64,000 nucleotides of DNA from Salinimicrobium catena (GTDB taxonomy: Bacteria; Bacteroidota; Bacteroidia; Flavobacteriales; Flavobacteriaceae), in NCBI RefSeq assembly GCF_900102915.1, contig NZ_FNGG01000002.1, positions 62,001 to 126,000 on the forward strand, in the 5' to 3' direction. This document shows positions 47,332 through 55,179 of this stretch, piece after piece (within the stretch, counting starts at the first letter, position 1; every line of letters starts with the position of its first letter). Under the pieces are notes generated by a model, which saw only the letters and a program-made list of their open reading frames with translations, did not search any database and was not told the DNA's origin. The translations under genes were made by a program, and so were the position numbers.

Positions 47332-47991
47332 TTAGTTATAATTACGTTCTCCAAAAATGGCACTTCCCACTCTTATCATATTGCTTCCGCAGTCAAGGGC
47401 GAGCTGATAATCACCGCTCATTCCCATGGACAAAATATGTAGAGAGGGGAAATCCTTTTTCAAATCTTCAAAGGTAGTCTTTAAAAAACGAAATTCCTTT
47501 CTGATTTTTTCTTGATTTTCTGTTAAAGTTGCCATTCCCATCAATCCAACCACCTTGACATGAGCCATTTGCTGCAATGTCTCTGAAGAAAGGATCTCTT
47601 TTGCTTTATCAACACTTATTCCAAATTTACTTTCTTCTTCGGCTATTTTTATCTGGAGCAAACACTCAATGCTCCGGTCGTTCTTTTTGGCTTCTTTTTC
47701 GATCTCCTTTAAAAGTTTCAGGCTGTCTACCGCATGAATGAGGCTCACGTAAGGAGCCATATATTTCACCTTGTTACGCTGAACATGACCTATCATGTGC
47801 CATTGGATATCTTTGGGTAGTTCTTCCCACTTTTCGGTCATTTCCTGGATCTTGTTCTCCCCAAAAACTCTATGCCCGGCTTCATATGCCTCTAAAATAT
47901 CTTCTTTGGGCTTGGTTTTGGAAACAGCCACCAGCGTGGTATCTTCAGGAATTTCAGCCTTGAACTTTTTAATGTTTTCTGAAATGCTCAT
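47332..47991 (-). CDS. yggS: YggS-family pyridoxal-phosphate homeostasis protein
   Basis: PLP-carrying protein of the YggS/PLPBP family that buffers vitamin B6, not a known enzyme. The 219 residues form a single TIM-barrel-like fold: the PLP lysine lies in TLVAVSKTKPKEDILEA, then FGENKIQEM, WHMIGHVQRNKVKY, and the phosphate loop LSMGMSGDYQLALDCGSNMI, followed by VRVGSAIFG (present as IRVGSAIFGERNYN). It is transcribed with the neighbouring DUF1015 gene, 26 bases away, and the nuclease gene downstream. Confidence 0.93.
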   Translation of the reverse strand: MSISENIKKFKAEIPEDTTLVAVSKTKPKEDILEAYEAGHRVFGENKIQEMTEKWEELPKDIQWHMIGHVQRNKVKYMAPYVSLIHAVDSLKLLKEIEKEAKKNDRSIECLLQIKIAEEESKFGISVDKAKEILSSETLQQMAHVKVVGLMGMATLTENQEKIRKEFRFLKTTFEDLKKDFPSLHILSMGMSGDYQLALDCGSNMIRVGSAIFGERNYN

Positions 47992-48017
47992 TTTCTGTCC
48001 TTTTCCTTCGGAAGGTT

Positions 48018-49253
48018 CTAAAATTCATAAATAGTGAGTCCGCTTCTTAATTTTGGCTCTATGTATGTGCTTTTCGGAGGCATGGTAAGGCCGGCATCGG
48101 CAATTTGTTTTACCTCTTCAATGGTAAGCGGAAGCATTCCGAAGCCTACTGCAAAATGCTCTTCGTCTACCGCTTTTTTAACCTCGAAAGATTCCTGCCT
48201 CCCCGGAAGATACGAAATCCTGAGATCATTCCTGGGATCTTCAATGCCCAGAAGCGGCTTCAGCACCTTTACGAAAAGAATGTACGGGTCCAGCGCGCTA
48301 AGCGGGTCTGTGAACTCATACATGGTCTTGCGAAGGTAGAGCGAATAGAACTCCCCGTCCAGGTACATCGAAAAATGATGTTTTTTAGAGGGTTTGTACA
48401 GCTCACTGCCGCGGTTCTCGATCCTGAACCACTCATCAAGCTGCATGAGAAATTCCTTTTTGCTCATGCCGTTTAGGTCGGTGATCAGCCTGTTGAACTC
48501 ATAGAGCCTCAGATTGCTTTCGGCAATAAGGTAGCTCATGAAGTAGTTATATGGTTCTTCCCCCGTATGCTTCGGATTGTTCTCGCGGCTTTCTGCAGCC
48601 AGCAGCGAAGAGGAAGCCGATCTGTGATGCCCATCGGCAATGTAGACGCAGTCCATTTTTTCAAATTCTTCCCTTATTTGTTCTGTAAGTTTTGGATCGT
48701 TCACCACCCACAGGTAATGGGTGTCACGATTAAGAGATGAAAATTCGTATTCAGGCCTTTGCGACCGCACTTCATCGGTTATCTTGTTAATTACTTCACT
48801 GTCAGGATAAGTGAGCAGCACAGGTTCTGTATTAAAGCCTACCGTCTGCAAATAATCCTTAAAGAGATTTTCCCTCTGAGAAATAGTGTCTTCGTGACGT
48901 TTGATGACATTTTTGTCGTAGTCGTCTACACTGGTAGCGGCGATGATTCCGCAGTAAATCTGATCCCGGGAGATTGTTTTGTAAATGTAGTAGGAAGGCA
49001 GTTCATCCTGAATGAAAATGCCTTCTTCCCTAAATTCGAGGTAGCGGTTCTTTACCAGCTGAAATCGCTTGGTGCCCGAAATTTCCTTCTGAAATTTATA
49101 ACCCGGATTGATGATATGCAGAAAGGAGAAGGGGTTGTGTTCCAGCTGAAATTTGAGTTCTTCTACCGAATAATCCTGGTAGGAACGGGAGGCAACAAGG
49201 CCCACCTTGTCACGGGAAGGCCTTACCGCCCTGAATGGAATTATCTTTGCCAA
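48018..49253 (-). CDS. DUF1015-family protein
   Basis: A 411-residue cytosolic protein of the DUF1015 family, widespread in anaerobes and Bacteroidota, without settled function. It opens MAKIIPFRAVRPSRDKVGLV, a typical DUF1015 N-terminus, and holds the family signature YIADGHHRSASSSLLA and LPPYY-like tail region SYYIYKTISRDQIYCGII. The C-terminus ends in PPKSTYIEPKLRSGLTIYEF, also typical. In several genomes it stands near serine or D-3-phosphoglycerate genes; here it precedes the hydroxyacyl-CoA dehydrogenase by 3 bases, and with yggS it forms a minus-strand run. Confidence 0.9.
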   Translation of the reverse strand: MAKIIPFRAVRPSRDKVGLVASRSYQDYSVEELKFQLEHNPFSFLHIINPGYKFQKEISGTKRFQLVKNRYLEFREEGIFIQDELPSYYIYKTISRDQIYCGIIAATSVDDYDKNVIKRHEDTISQRENLFKDYLQTVGFNTEPVLLTYPDSEVINKITDEVRSQRPEYEFSSLNRDTHYLWVVNDPKLTEQIREEFEKMDCVYIADGHHRSASSSLLAAESRENNPKHTGEEPYNYFMSYLIAESNLRLYEFNRLITDLNGMSKKEFLMQLDEWFRIENRGSELYKPSKKHHFSMYLDGEFYSLYLRKTMYEFTDPLSALDPYILFVKVLKPLLGIEDPRNDLRISYLPGRQESFEVKKAVDEEHFAVGFGMLPLTIEEVKQIADAGLTMPPKSTYIEPKLRSGLTIYEF

Positions 49254-49256
49254 AAT

Positions 49257-50147
49257 CTATGAAGAGAATTGACCGGAGACCTTTTCGGCCTTTTTGCTTT
49301 CTGAATAGTCATAAAATCCTTCTCCCGATTTTACCCCTAGTTTTCCTGCCTGCACCATGTTGACCAATAGCGGACAAGGCGCGTATTTTGGATTTTTGAA
49401 ACCGCTGTACATCACTTCTAAGATTGAGAGGCACACGTCCAACCCGATAAAATCGGCTAATTGTAATGGCCCCATAGGGTGTGCCATTCCTAGTTTCATC
49501 ACAGTGTCGATCTCCTGTACGCCGGCTACGCCGTTGTACAATGTTTCGATAGATTCGTTGATCATGGGCATAAGAATGCGGTTGGCCACGAATCCAGGAT
49601 AATCGTTTACTTCAACAGGCTCCTTCTGTAATTTCTTTGACAGGTTCATGATAGACCTGGTCACTTTGTCGCTGGTGTTGTACCCTCGAATGATCTCTAC
49701 CAGTTTCATTACCGGCACCGGGTTCATAAAATGCATCCCGATCACTCTCTCAGGGTTGGAAACCACAGAAGCGATCTTGGTGATCGAAATAGAGGAGGTG
49801 TTAGAGGCCAAAATGGTGTTCGCAGCACAAAGTTCGTCCAACTGTTCAAAAATGGAAAGTTTAAGCTCCACATTTTCTGTGGCGGCTTCCACCACCAGGT
49901 CAACACCTTTCACACCTTCAGAGATCTTGGTGAAAGTGCTGATGTTGTTGAGGGTATTAAGTTTGTCTTCTTCGGTTATCTTCTCCTTGGAAACCATTCT
50001 GTCCAGGTTTTTAGAAATGGTGTTCATCCCTTTTTCGAGAGAAGATTCAGAAATATCTATGAGTTTTGTTTTGTATCCGAATTGGGCAAAAGTGTGGGCA
50101 ATTCCGTTACCCATGGTACCTGCACCAATAACTGCAATGTTCTTCAT
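49257..50147 (-). CDS. 3-hydroxyacyl-CoA (3-hydroxybutyryl-CoA) dehydrogenase
   Basis: NAD(P)-dependent oxidation of 3-hydroxyacyl-CoA to 3-oxoacyl-CoA, or the reverse, in fatty-acid or butanoate metabolism. The 296 residues have the dinucleotide fold at the start (NIAVIGAGTMGNGIAHTFAQ), the catalytic region IGMHFMNPVPVMKLVEII (HFMNP with the active-site His), and the C-terminal domain with LMNESIETLYNGVAG-like text and GMAHPMGPLQLADFIGLDVC. Length fits Hbd/PaaH-type single-domain enzymes. The exact substrate is not read from sequence. Confidence 0.94.
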   Translation of the reverse strand: MKNIAVIGAGTMGNGIAHTFAQFGYKTKLIDISESSLEKGMNTISKNLDRMVSKEKITEEDKLNTLNNISTFTKISEGVKGVDLVVEAATENVELKLSIFEQLDELCAANTILASNTSSISITKIASVVSNPERVIGMHFMNPVPVMKLVEIIRGYNTSDKVTRSIMNLSKKLQKEPVEVNDYPGFVANRILMPMINESIETLYNGVAGVQEIDTVMKLGMAHPMGPLQLADFIGLDVCLSILEVMYSGFKNPKYAPCPLLVNMVQAGKLGVKSGEGFYDYSESKKAEKVSGQFSS

Positions 50148-50153
50148 TTTGGT

Positions 50154-51116
50154 TTAGTTAAAAGAGTTGATTATTTGTTTGGCTACACGCAGGGCCTGTG
50201 TACCTTGCTCCAGGCTCACGACCGGTGTAGTATCATGTTCTATCGCGCTGGCGAAGGACTCGAGCTCGTCAAGAATGGCGTTGTTGAGGCTCACCTGCGG
50301 GTTGTCAAAATAGATCTGTTTTTTTACGCCCTCTGCATTCTGAAGGATCATGTCAAAATCTCCCGGCTGCTCAGGTGCGTCTTTCATCTTTACTACCTCG
50401 CATTTCTTTTCGAGAAAATCTACCGAGATGTAGGCATCCCGCTGAAAAAAGCGGGCTTTTCTCATGTTCTTCAGTGATATCCTGCTGGCGGTGAGATTGG
50501 CCACACAACCATTCTCGAATTCGATGCGGGCGTTGGCGATATCTGGCGTTTCGCTGATCACCGAAACTCCGCTGGCGGTCACACTCTTCACTTCAGATTT
50601 AACCACACTCAAGATGGCATCAATGTCATGGATCATGAGATCCAGAACCACAGGAACATCTGTCCCCCGCGGATTAAATTCCGCTAAACGGTGGGCTTCG
50701 ATGAACATGGGGTTGTCAATTTTTGGAGCCACGGCCATGAAGGCAGGGTTAAACCGCTCCACATGACCAACCTGTCCTTTTACGCCGTATTCCTTAGCGA
50801 GAGCCACGAGATTTTCAGCTTCATCAACAGTATTGGTAATGGGTTTTTCTATGAAAAGATGTTTCCCGGCCGTGATCGCTTTTTTTCCGGTCTCAAAATG
50901 CGACAGGGTAGGAGTGACCACGTCTACAACATCTACCGCGGCGATTAGGTCATCAAGATTGTGGAAATAGGTGTATCCAAATTCGTCTTCGATCTTTCGG
51001 CCGTTGGTTTCATCCACGTCGTAGAACCCTACCAGTTCGAATTTCTTTGATTCCTGCAACAGGCGAAGATGGATCTTCCCCAAATGTCCTGCGCCTAACA
51101 CGCCAGCTTTGAGCAT
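50154..51116 (-). CDS. Gfo/Idh/MocA-family oxidoreductase
   Basis: NAD(P)-dependent oxidoreductase of 320 residues from the ATG at 51116 (MLKAGVLGAGHLGKIHLRLL), the usual family start; a GTG three codons upstream is possible. The N-terminal Rossmann fold runs to about 120, with EKPITNTVDEAENLVALA carrying the conserved EKP lysine; the C-terminal domain has LMIHDIDAILSVVKSEV with the conserved D-x-x-x-H-D-like pattern (DLMIHDID). Substrate unknown. It is followed by the dehydrogenase 6 bases later. A -7 box is at 51134-51141. Confidence 0.92.
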   Translation of the reverse strand: MLKAGVLGAGHLGKIHLRLLQESKKFELVGFYDVDETNGRKIEDEFGYTYFHNLDDLIAAVDVVDVVTPTLSHFETGKKAITAGKHLFIEKPITNTVDEAENLVALAKEYGVKGQVGHVERFNPAFMAVAPKIDNPMFIEAHRLAEFNPRGTDVPVVLDLMIHDIDAILSVVKSEVKSVTASGVSVISETPDIANARIEFENGCVANLTASRISLKNMRKARFFQRDAYISVDFLEKKCEVVKMKDAPEQPGDFDMILQNAEGVKKQIYFDNPQVSLNNAILDELESFASAIEHDTTPVVSLEQGTQALRVAKQIINSFN

Positions 51117-51133
51117 ACTTTTCACGTTTTGAA

Positions 51134-51141
51134 CAAAAATA
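51134..51141 (-). promoter_or_regulatory. Putative -7 promoter element for the oxidoreductase run
   Basis: Minus-strand TATTTTTG fits TAnnTTTG and lies 17 bases before the ATG at 51116. Confidence 0.45.
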
Positions 51142-51226
51142 ATATTTCTTGACCTAAAGCCAATGCCAATTTAGGGCTAATAAACGCAGAGCTGCTTTTT
51201 TTCTTTATCAAAACTGAATCTTTATG

Positions 51227-51234
51227 TAATTTTG
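51227..51234 (+). promoter_or_regulatory. Putative -7 promoter element for pcm
   Basis: TAATTTTG fits TAnnTTTG, 19 bases before the GTG start of pcm. It is followed by a TGGAGG sequence just before the GTG, one of few good ribosome sites in this window. Confidence 0.45.
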
Positions 51235-51253
51235 GGCCTCATATTCTGGAGGC

Positions 51254-51898
51254 GTGCGAAAAGATACTATTAAACATCAGGGAAAGAGGCAGCAACTGGC
51301 AGCACTGGTTGCCGAAAAAGGAATTCGGGACGAGAAAGTCTTGGATGCCATAAAGGCCATTCCCCGGCATCTTTTCATGGACAGCAGCTTTGAGGATCAT
51401 GCTTACCAGGACAAGGCTTTTCCAATTGCTGCCGACCAAACCATCTCACAACCCTATACCGTTGCATTCCAGACCGAAGTGCTGCAGGTCTCAAAAGGTG
51501 ATATGGTTCTTGAAATAGGGACGGGAAGCGGTTATCAAACCGCTGTGCTGTGTGAGCTGGGAGCCAAGGTGTACAGCATCGAGCGGCAGCTGGAGCTCTT
51601 TAAAAAAACAAAGCTTTTCCTTTCAAAATTGGGTTACAGAGCACGTTACCTGGGTTTTGGTGACGGCTACAAAGGCCTTCCCGATTATGCTCCTTTTGAC
51701 CGCATCATAGTCACTGCCGGCGCGCCCTTTATTCCAAAGCCATTGCTGAGCCAGTTAAAGGTTGGTGGCAGAATGGTTATTCCCGTTGGAAAAGATTCGC
51801 AGGTGATGACCTTGATAGAAAGAAAATCCAAAACAGAATTCCAGAAGACCGAGTTCGGGGAATTCAGGTTCGTGCCTCTTCTGGAAGACAAGAATTAG
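51254..51898 (+). CDS. pcm: Protein-L-isoaspartate O-methyltransferase
   Basis: SAM-dependent repair of isoaspartyl residues in aged proteins. The 214 residues carry the PCMT signatures: AIPRHLFMDSSFEDHAYQDK, QTISQPYTVAFQTEVLQV, and the SAM motif VLEIGTGSGYQTAVLCELGA. It starts at a GTG (51254) preceded by GGAGG; the first in-frame ATG (51376, inside RHLFMD) would lose the catalytic N-terminal part. It ends 2 bases before the convergent smpB stop codon. Confidence 0.95.
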   Translation: MRKDTIKHQGKRQQLAALVAEKGIRDEKVLDAIKAIPRHLFMDSSFEDHAYQDKAFPIAADQTISQPYTVAFQTEVLQVSKGDMVLEIGTGSGYQTAVLCELGAKVYSIERQLELFKKTKLFLSKLGYRARYLGFGDGYKGLPDYAPFDRIIVTAGAPFIPKPLLSQLKVGGRMVIPVGKDSQVMTLIERKSKTEFQKTEFGEFRFVPLLEDKN

Positions 51899-51900
51899 AT

Positions 51901-52362
51901 CTATCTGTACTCTTTCTGAATACGGTCAAGGCGTCGTTTATTCTCCCTGTCCTTTAGCGTTTCACGCTTATCGTAAAGTTTTTTACCTCTGGCCAGAGCT
52001 ATCTGCATCTTTGCAAGTCCGCGATCGTTAATGAAAAGCTTTAAGGGTACAATAGTTAACCCGGAATTCTTCACCTCCTTTTCCAGTTTTCTCAGTTCCC
52101 TCCGGTTGAGCAGCAGTTTGCGCGCGTGTTTAGGATCATGATTGAAGTAGGTGGCATGAGAATACTCCTGCACGGTCATGTTGATGACGAACAACTCGTT
52201 GTTTGAAAATTCGCAAAAACTTTCGGCGATGGAAGCTTTGCCTTCCCTGATGGATTTGATCTCGGTTCCTGCCAGTTTGATCCCCGCAACATAAGTGTCC
52301 AGGATCTCGTATTCGAACTTCGCCTTCCGGTTTTTGATATTGATGTTGTTCTTATTCTTCAT
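51901..52362 (-). CDS. smpB: SsrA-binding protein SmpB
   Basis: Delivers tmRNA to stalled ribosomes for trans-translation. The ATG at 52362 gives 153 residues, a normal SmpB length, starting MKNKNNINIKNRKAKFEYEI; longer in-frame starts at 52569 would add 69 residues with no SmpB similarity and read through the promoter. Family features: FEYEILDTYVAGIKLAGTEI, the RKLLLNRREL region, TIVPLKLFINDRGLAKMQIA, and the basic C-terminal tail with GKKLYDKRETLKDRENKR. A -7 box ends 5 bases before the ATG. Confidence 0.95.
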   Translation of the reverse strand: MKNKNNINIKNRKAKFEYEILDTYVAGIKLAGTEIKSIREGKASIAESFCEFSNNELFVINMTVQEYSHATYFNHDPKHARKLLLNRRELRKLEKEVKNSGLTIVPLKLFINDRGLAKMQIALARGKKLYDKRETLKDRENKRRLDRIQKEYR

Positions 52363-52367
52363 ATCAA

Positions 52368-52375
52368 CAAAAGTA
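52368..52375 (-). promoter_or_regulatory. Putative -7 promoter element, 5 bases from the smpB ATG
   Basis: Minus-strand TACTTTTG fits TAnnTTTG, then TTGAT, then the ATG at 52362. Confidence 0.5.
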
Positions 52376-52471
52376 AAAAGCTTTCGGTAAACTACGAGGG
52401 TTTTAAGTAATTCTTCGGAATTTTCCGAAGTATAGGAATTATGTATTTTTACGCCGTTGAAAATAGATACC

Positions 52472-53212
52472 ATGAAAAAATTTGCCTTACTACTTTTGCT
52501 GATCATCTTTTCTTCCTGTAACAATGAAGAGAAAGAGCTTACTGCCGATGCCATTATTGATAAAACCATTGAAAAAGCGGGAGGAGAACGCTATAAAAAT
52601 GCGCATGTGGAATTTACCTTTAGAAACAGATCCTACACCAGTGACCGAAATGGCGGACTTTATGAATTTACCCGCAGTTTCAAGGATTCTTTGGGAGAGG
52701 TGAAAGATGTGCTCAATAATGAGGGACTAAAAAGGTACCGGGAAGGAGAGGAGGTGAAGATTTCTGATTCGCTTGCGACCCTGTATGCAAATAGTGTTAA
52801 TTCTGTTCACTATTTCGTGCAGCTGCCATACGGTTTACATGACGCGGCAGTTCAAAAAGAACTGGTAGGGCAGGACACTATCTCGGGAAAACCCTATTAC
52901 GAGATCAGAGTGACCTTTGCACAGGAAGGCGGAGGGGCCGACCATGAGGATGTATACATGTACTGGGTCAATAAAGAAGAATTCACTATAGATTATTTTG
53001 CTTACCGTTTCTATGTTAACGATGGCGGGATCCGTTTCAGGGTAGCCAAAGATCCAAGGAAAATAGAAGGGATCCGGTTTGTAAATTATGACAATTACAA
53101 AACCGACGATCTTTCCACACCTCTTGAGGATCTGGACGACCTTTATGAAGAAGGGAAACTCATGAAAATTTCAGAGATCAATAATGAGATCCTGAACGTG
53201 GAGGTGAAGTGA
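52472..53212 (+). CDS. DUF6503-like lipoprotein
   Basis: A 246-residue lipoprotein from the ATG at 52472 with signal FALLLLLIIFSSC (lipobox FSSC), so bound to an outer leaf of the cell envelope; a start five codons earlier is less likely. The rest is a beta-rich domain with no enzyme motif, containing RDPR-like FRVAKDPRKIEGIRFVNY near the end. It resembles the DUF6503 family of flavobacterial genomes, whose role is unknown. Its stop codon lies 1 base from that of the convergent histidine phosphatase gene. Confidence 0.75.
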   Translation: MKKFALLLLLIIFSSCNNEEKELTADAIIDKTIEKAGGERYKNAHVEFTFRNRSYTSDRNGGLYEFTRSFKDSLGEVKDVLNNEGLKRYREGEEVKISDSLATLYANSVNSVHYFVQLPYGLHDAAVQKELVGQDTISGKPYYEIRVTFAQEGGGADHEDVYMYWVNKEEFTIDYFAYRFYVNDGGIRFRVAKDPRKIEGIRFVNYDNYKTDDLSTPLEDLDDLYEEGKLMKISEINNEILNVEVK

Positions 53213-53213
53213 T

Positions 53214-53723
53214 CTAGTTGATATAAAGTACTTCGCTGGCTTTTGCACCGTTCGGGAAAACGTGAACTATAAAAAGGCTGCCGCTTTCGGCTTCATCAAT
53301 GTCCTTGTATCTGTTTTCCTCCAGGATGAGATTCACGAAATGCGGATTGGTGTTGCTGTGGCCTACCACCAGCACTTTTTTGCCCTTTGATCTTTTCTGA
53401 AATTCCGCGTCATTCAACTTTCGAGGGTCATAAATATCCACTTCTTTTTCCTTCGACTCTGCGATGATCTTGGCGGTAGTGCGAGTACGGTTAAAATCGG
53501 AAGAATAGATGAGGTCAAATTCCACTTCTTTGAACACTTCTGCCCATTTCTTTGCCCTTTCAAGACCGATTTCGGTTAGTTTTGGATCCTTGTCCTGAGG
53601 GTCGCTGGTGTCTTTTTCTGCATGACGAATAAAGTAGTAAGTGGTCATAGCTTCCTGGGTAGTTTCTCCTGAGGGTGTTCCCAAAGAAAATAGTGAAAAA
53701 ACAAGGATCAGAAAAGTGGTCAT
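53214..53723 (-). CDS. Exported histidine-phosphatase-family protein
   Basis: Small acid-histidine phosphatase, 169 residues, with the RHG-type signature YFIRHAEKDTSDPQDKDPKL (RHAEK: catalytic His), second conserved arginine in SDFNRTRTTAKIIA, and the second histidine in VVGHSNTNPHFV. An N-terminal stretch (MTTFLILVFSLFSLGTPSG) looks like a signal peptide, so export is likely. It resembles SixA/phosphoglycerate-mutase-like phosphatases. Target unknown. It starts 5 bases after the phytase-like gene ends, suggesting cotranscription. Confidence 0.88.
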   Translation of the reverse strand: MTTFLILVFSLFSLGTPSGETTQEAMTTYYFIRHAEKDTSDPQDKDPKLTEIGLERAKKWAEVFKEVEFDLIYSSDFNRTRTTAKIIAESKEKEVDIYDPRKLNDAEFQKRSKGKKVLVVGHSNTNPHFVNLILEENRYKDIDEAESGSLFIVHVFPNGAKASEVLYIN

Positions 53724-53728
53724 ATCGT

Positions 53729-54829
53729 TTATTTTTTAGGTTTGAATTCCATGAGGATCACCTGGTTGAGCTGTTCTCCAAGGGTATTGAAATTATTGTC
53801 TGAAATTAGAATAATGCTCCTGTTGCCGTTTGGCAGCTCAGGGCCAAAAGTGATGCCTTCAATGTTGTCAATGATCTCTTCGGAAAGATGCTTTTTCACC
53901 CACTTGAAATCAAAGACGAGTTTCTTTTTCGCCGGGTTATAAAAGGTCACTCCAAGATTATTCCGGTCAAGCGTATTAGTGCCCAGGCTGGCGTCCACAT
54001 CAAAGATACGCACGGTATTTCCTTTGCTGCCATGGCCGCTGGCGTAACCGCGTTCCAGGATAAGGAACTTATTGGGAGCGTACTCCAGCAGATCGGTCAC
54101 CCCGTTCACCGCGAAATAAAGCCAGGGGATCTTGGCTATAGGTTCAAGCCTGTAGGGAAATTGTCGAGTAGGTTTTCCTGTTTTGTTGTCAAAATAGGTG
54201 ATCCTTACAGGAGATTCTGTCTTGATAAGTTTAGGTTTTGGCCCGTCCGTCTTTAGCGGCAGCTCCATGGCCATCCACACCCCCTTTCCGTCATAGGATG
54301 GGGCAAGGCCTTCAAAAGTGCCATTGCCGCGAGGTTTTTTGCTGCTTTTGGCTTTAAAATTATCCGGAATTTCAAAAGCCTCTTTAAAATTTCCTTCTGG
54401 AGTGGTTCTGAAGATCATGGGATCTTTTTGATTCTTTATAGAACCTTCGCTGCTCAGGATGAATTCCTGCTTTTCGGCGTCAAAAACTATCCCTTCCAGG
54501 TCAAGGTGCTCGTTTTTCAAAGCTTCAGCATCAGTATTGATTCGGGTTACCCCGGAAAAAGAAATGGAATCGATCTGTTCTCCTGAAATATGGATCTGGG
54601 CAGTGTAAAATCTTGGATTTCCAGGCTGGTCACTTACCAGGAAATAATTGCCGTCATGATAATCAATTCCGGAAAGTCCTCCTACAAGGGTTTTTCCGGC
54701 AGTATGATCGGCAGGGATCACGTGATCATCCAGATACCTGAGCTGGAGATTATCTGTAGCACCAATTTTTGAACTCTTACAACTTACTAGGGAACAGGCC
54801 ATAAGGGCCAGGAAAATCATCTTTTTCAT
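53729..54829 (-). CDS. Esterase-like activity of phytase family lipoprotein
   Basis: A 366-residue lipoprotein with signal ALMACSLVSC (lipobox LVSC). The remainder is a beta-propeller-like esterase fold as in the 'esterase-like activity of phytase' family (PF13449), with GGLSGIDYHDGNYFLVSDQP and, near the end, EIIDNIEGITFGPELPNGNR and LILISDNNF-type strand. Possible role is hydrolysis of phosphate or other esters outside the cell, though many family members have no known activity. The gene stands immediately upstream of the exported histidine phosphatase, which suggests a shared phosphate-scavenging transcript; that is inference. Confidence 0.85.
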   Translation of the reverse strand: MKKMIFLALMACSLVSCKSSKIGATDNLQLRYLDDHVIPADHTAGKTLVGGLSGIDYHDGNYFLVSDQPGNPRFYTAQIHISGEQIDSISFSGVTRINTDAEALKNEHLDLEGIVFDAEKQEFILSSEGSIKNQKDPMIFRTTPEGNFKEAFEIPDNFKAKSSKKPRGNGTFEGLAPSYDGKGVWMAMELPLKTDGPKPKLIKTESPVRITYFDNKTGKPTRQFPYRLEPIAKIPWLYFAVNGVTDLLEYAPNKFLILERGYASGHGSKGNTVRIFDVDASLGTNTLDRNNLGVTFYNPAKKKLVFDFKWVKKHLSEEIIDNIEGITFGPELPNGNRSIILISDNNFNTLGEQLNQVILMEFKPKK

Positions 54830-54932
54830 GCAGGTAAAAATAACAAATTCTTAAGACCAAAATGGGACATTTTTAGCAGCTATTGAAATAAAAATGAAGT
54901 AATTTTCTTTTTTAACCATAAAACCAAGAGTT

Positions 54933-55118
54933 ATGAATGATGATCAATTAGAAGGAAAATGGAAACAGATCAAAGGCCAGTTCAAACAAAAGTATGGGCA
55001 GGTCACAGATGATGATATGACCTACTCTGAAGGCCGTTTTGATGAAATGCTGGGCCGTTTACAGGAAAGGACCGGCAGAGATAAAGAAGAACTCAAAAGA
55101 GAGATCGAAAGATGGTAG
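54933..55118 (+). CDS. CsbD-family stress-related protein
   Basis: A 61-residue, highly charged protein of the CsbD family, named after a Bacillus general-stress (sigma-B) gene. The sequence MNDDQLEGKWKQIKGQFKQK followed by DDDMTYSEGRFDEM and a charged C-terminus is the family pattern with a predicted helical structure. Function is unknown; homologs are often stress-induced. A strong bidirectional hairpin (55134-55163) follows, serving this gene and clpB. Confidence 0.9.
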   Translation: MNDDQLEGKWKQIKGQFKQKYGQVTDDDMTYSEGRFDEMLGRLQERTGRDKEELKREIERW

Positions 55119-55133
55119 CTCTCTAAAAATAGA

Positions 55134-55163
55134 ACGGCCGGGAAATTTTCCCGGCCGTTTTTG
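55134..55163. terminator. Bidirectional terminator between the CsbD gene and clpB
   Basis: ACGGCCGGGAAA pairs with TTTCCCGGCCGT (at least a 9-bp GC-rich stem), followed by a T run on the plus strand (TTTTTG) and an A run (AAAAAT) just before it, giving T on the minus strand. Both converging transcripts could end here. Confidence 0.9.
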
Positions 55164-55179
55164 TTTTGCTCAATTTCTA

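Noticed and set aside
49731-50477. 248-codon plus-strand frame across the dehydrogenase/oxidoreductase junction
   Set aside because: Both minus-strand genes are well supported and fully occupy this stretch.
52363-52569. Longer smpB starting at 52569
   Set aside because: The additional 69 residues have no SmpB similarity, overlap the divergent lipoprotein gene, and cross a -7 box placed just before the ATG at 52362.
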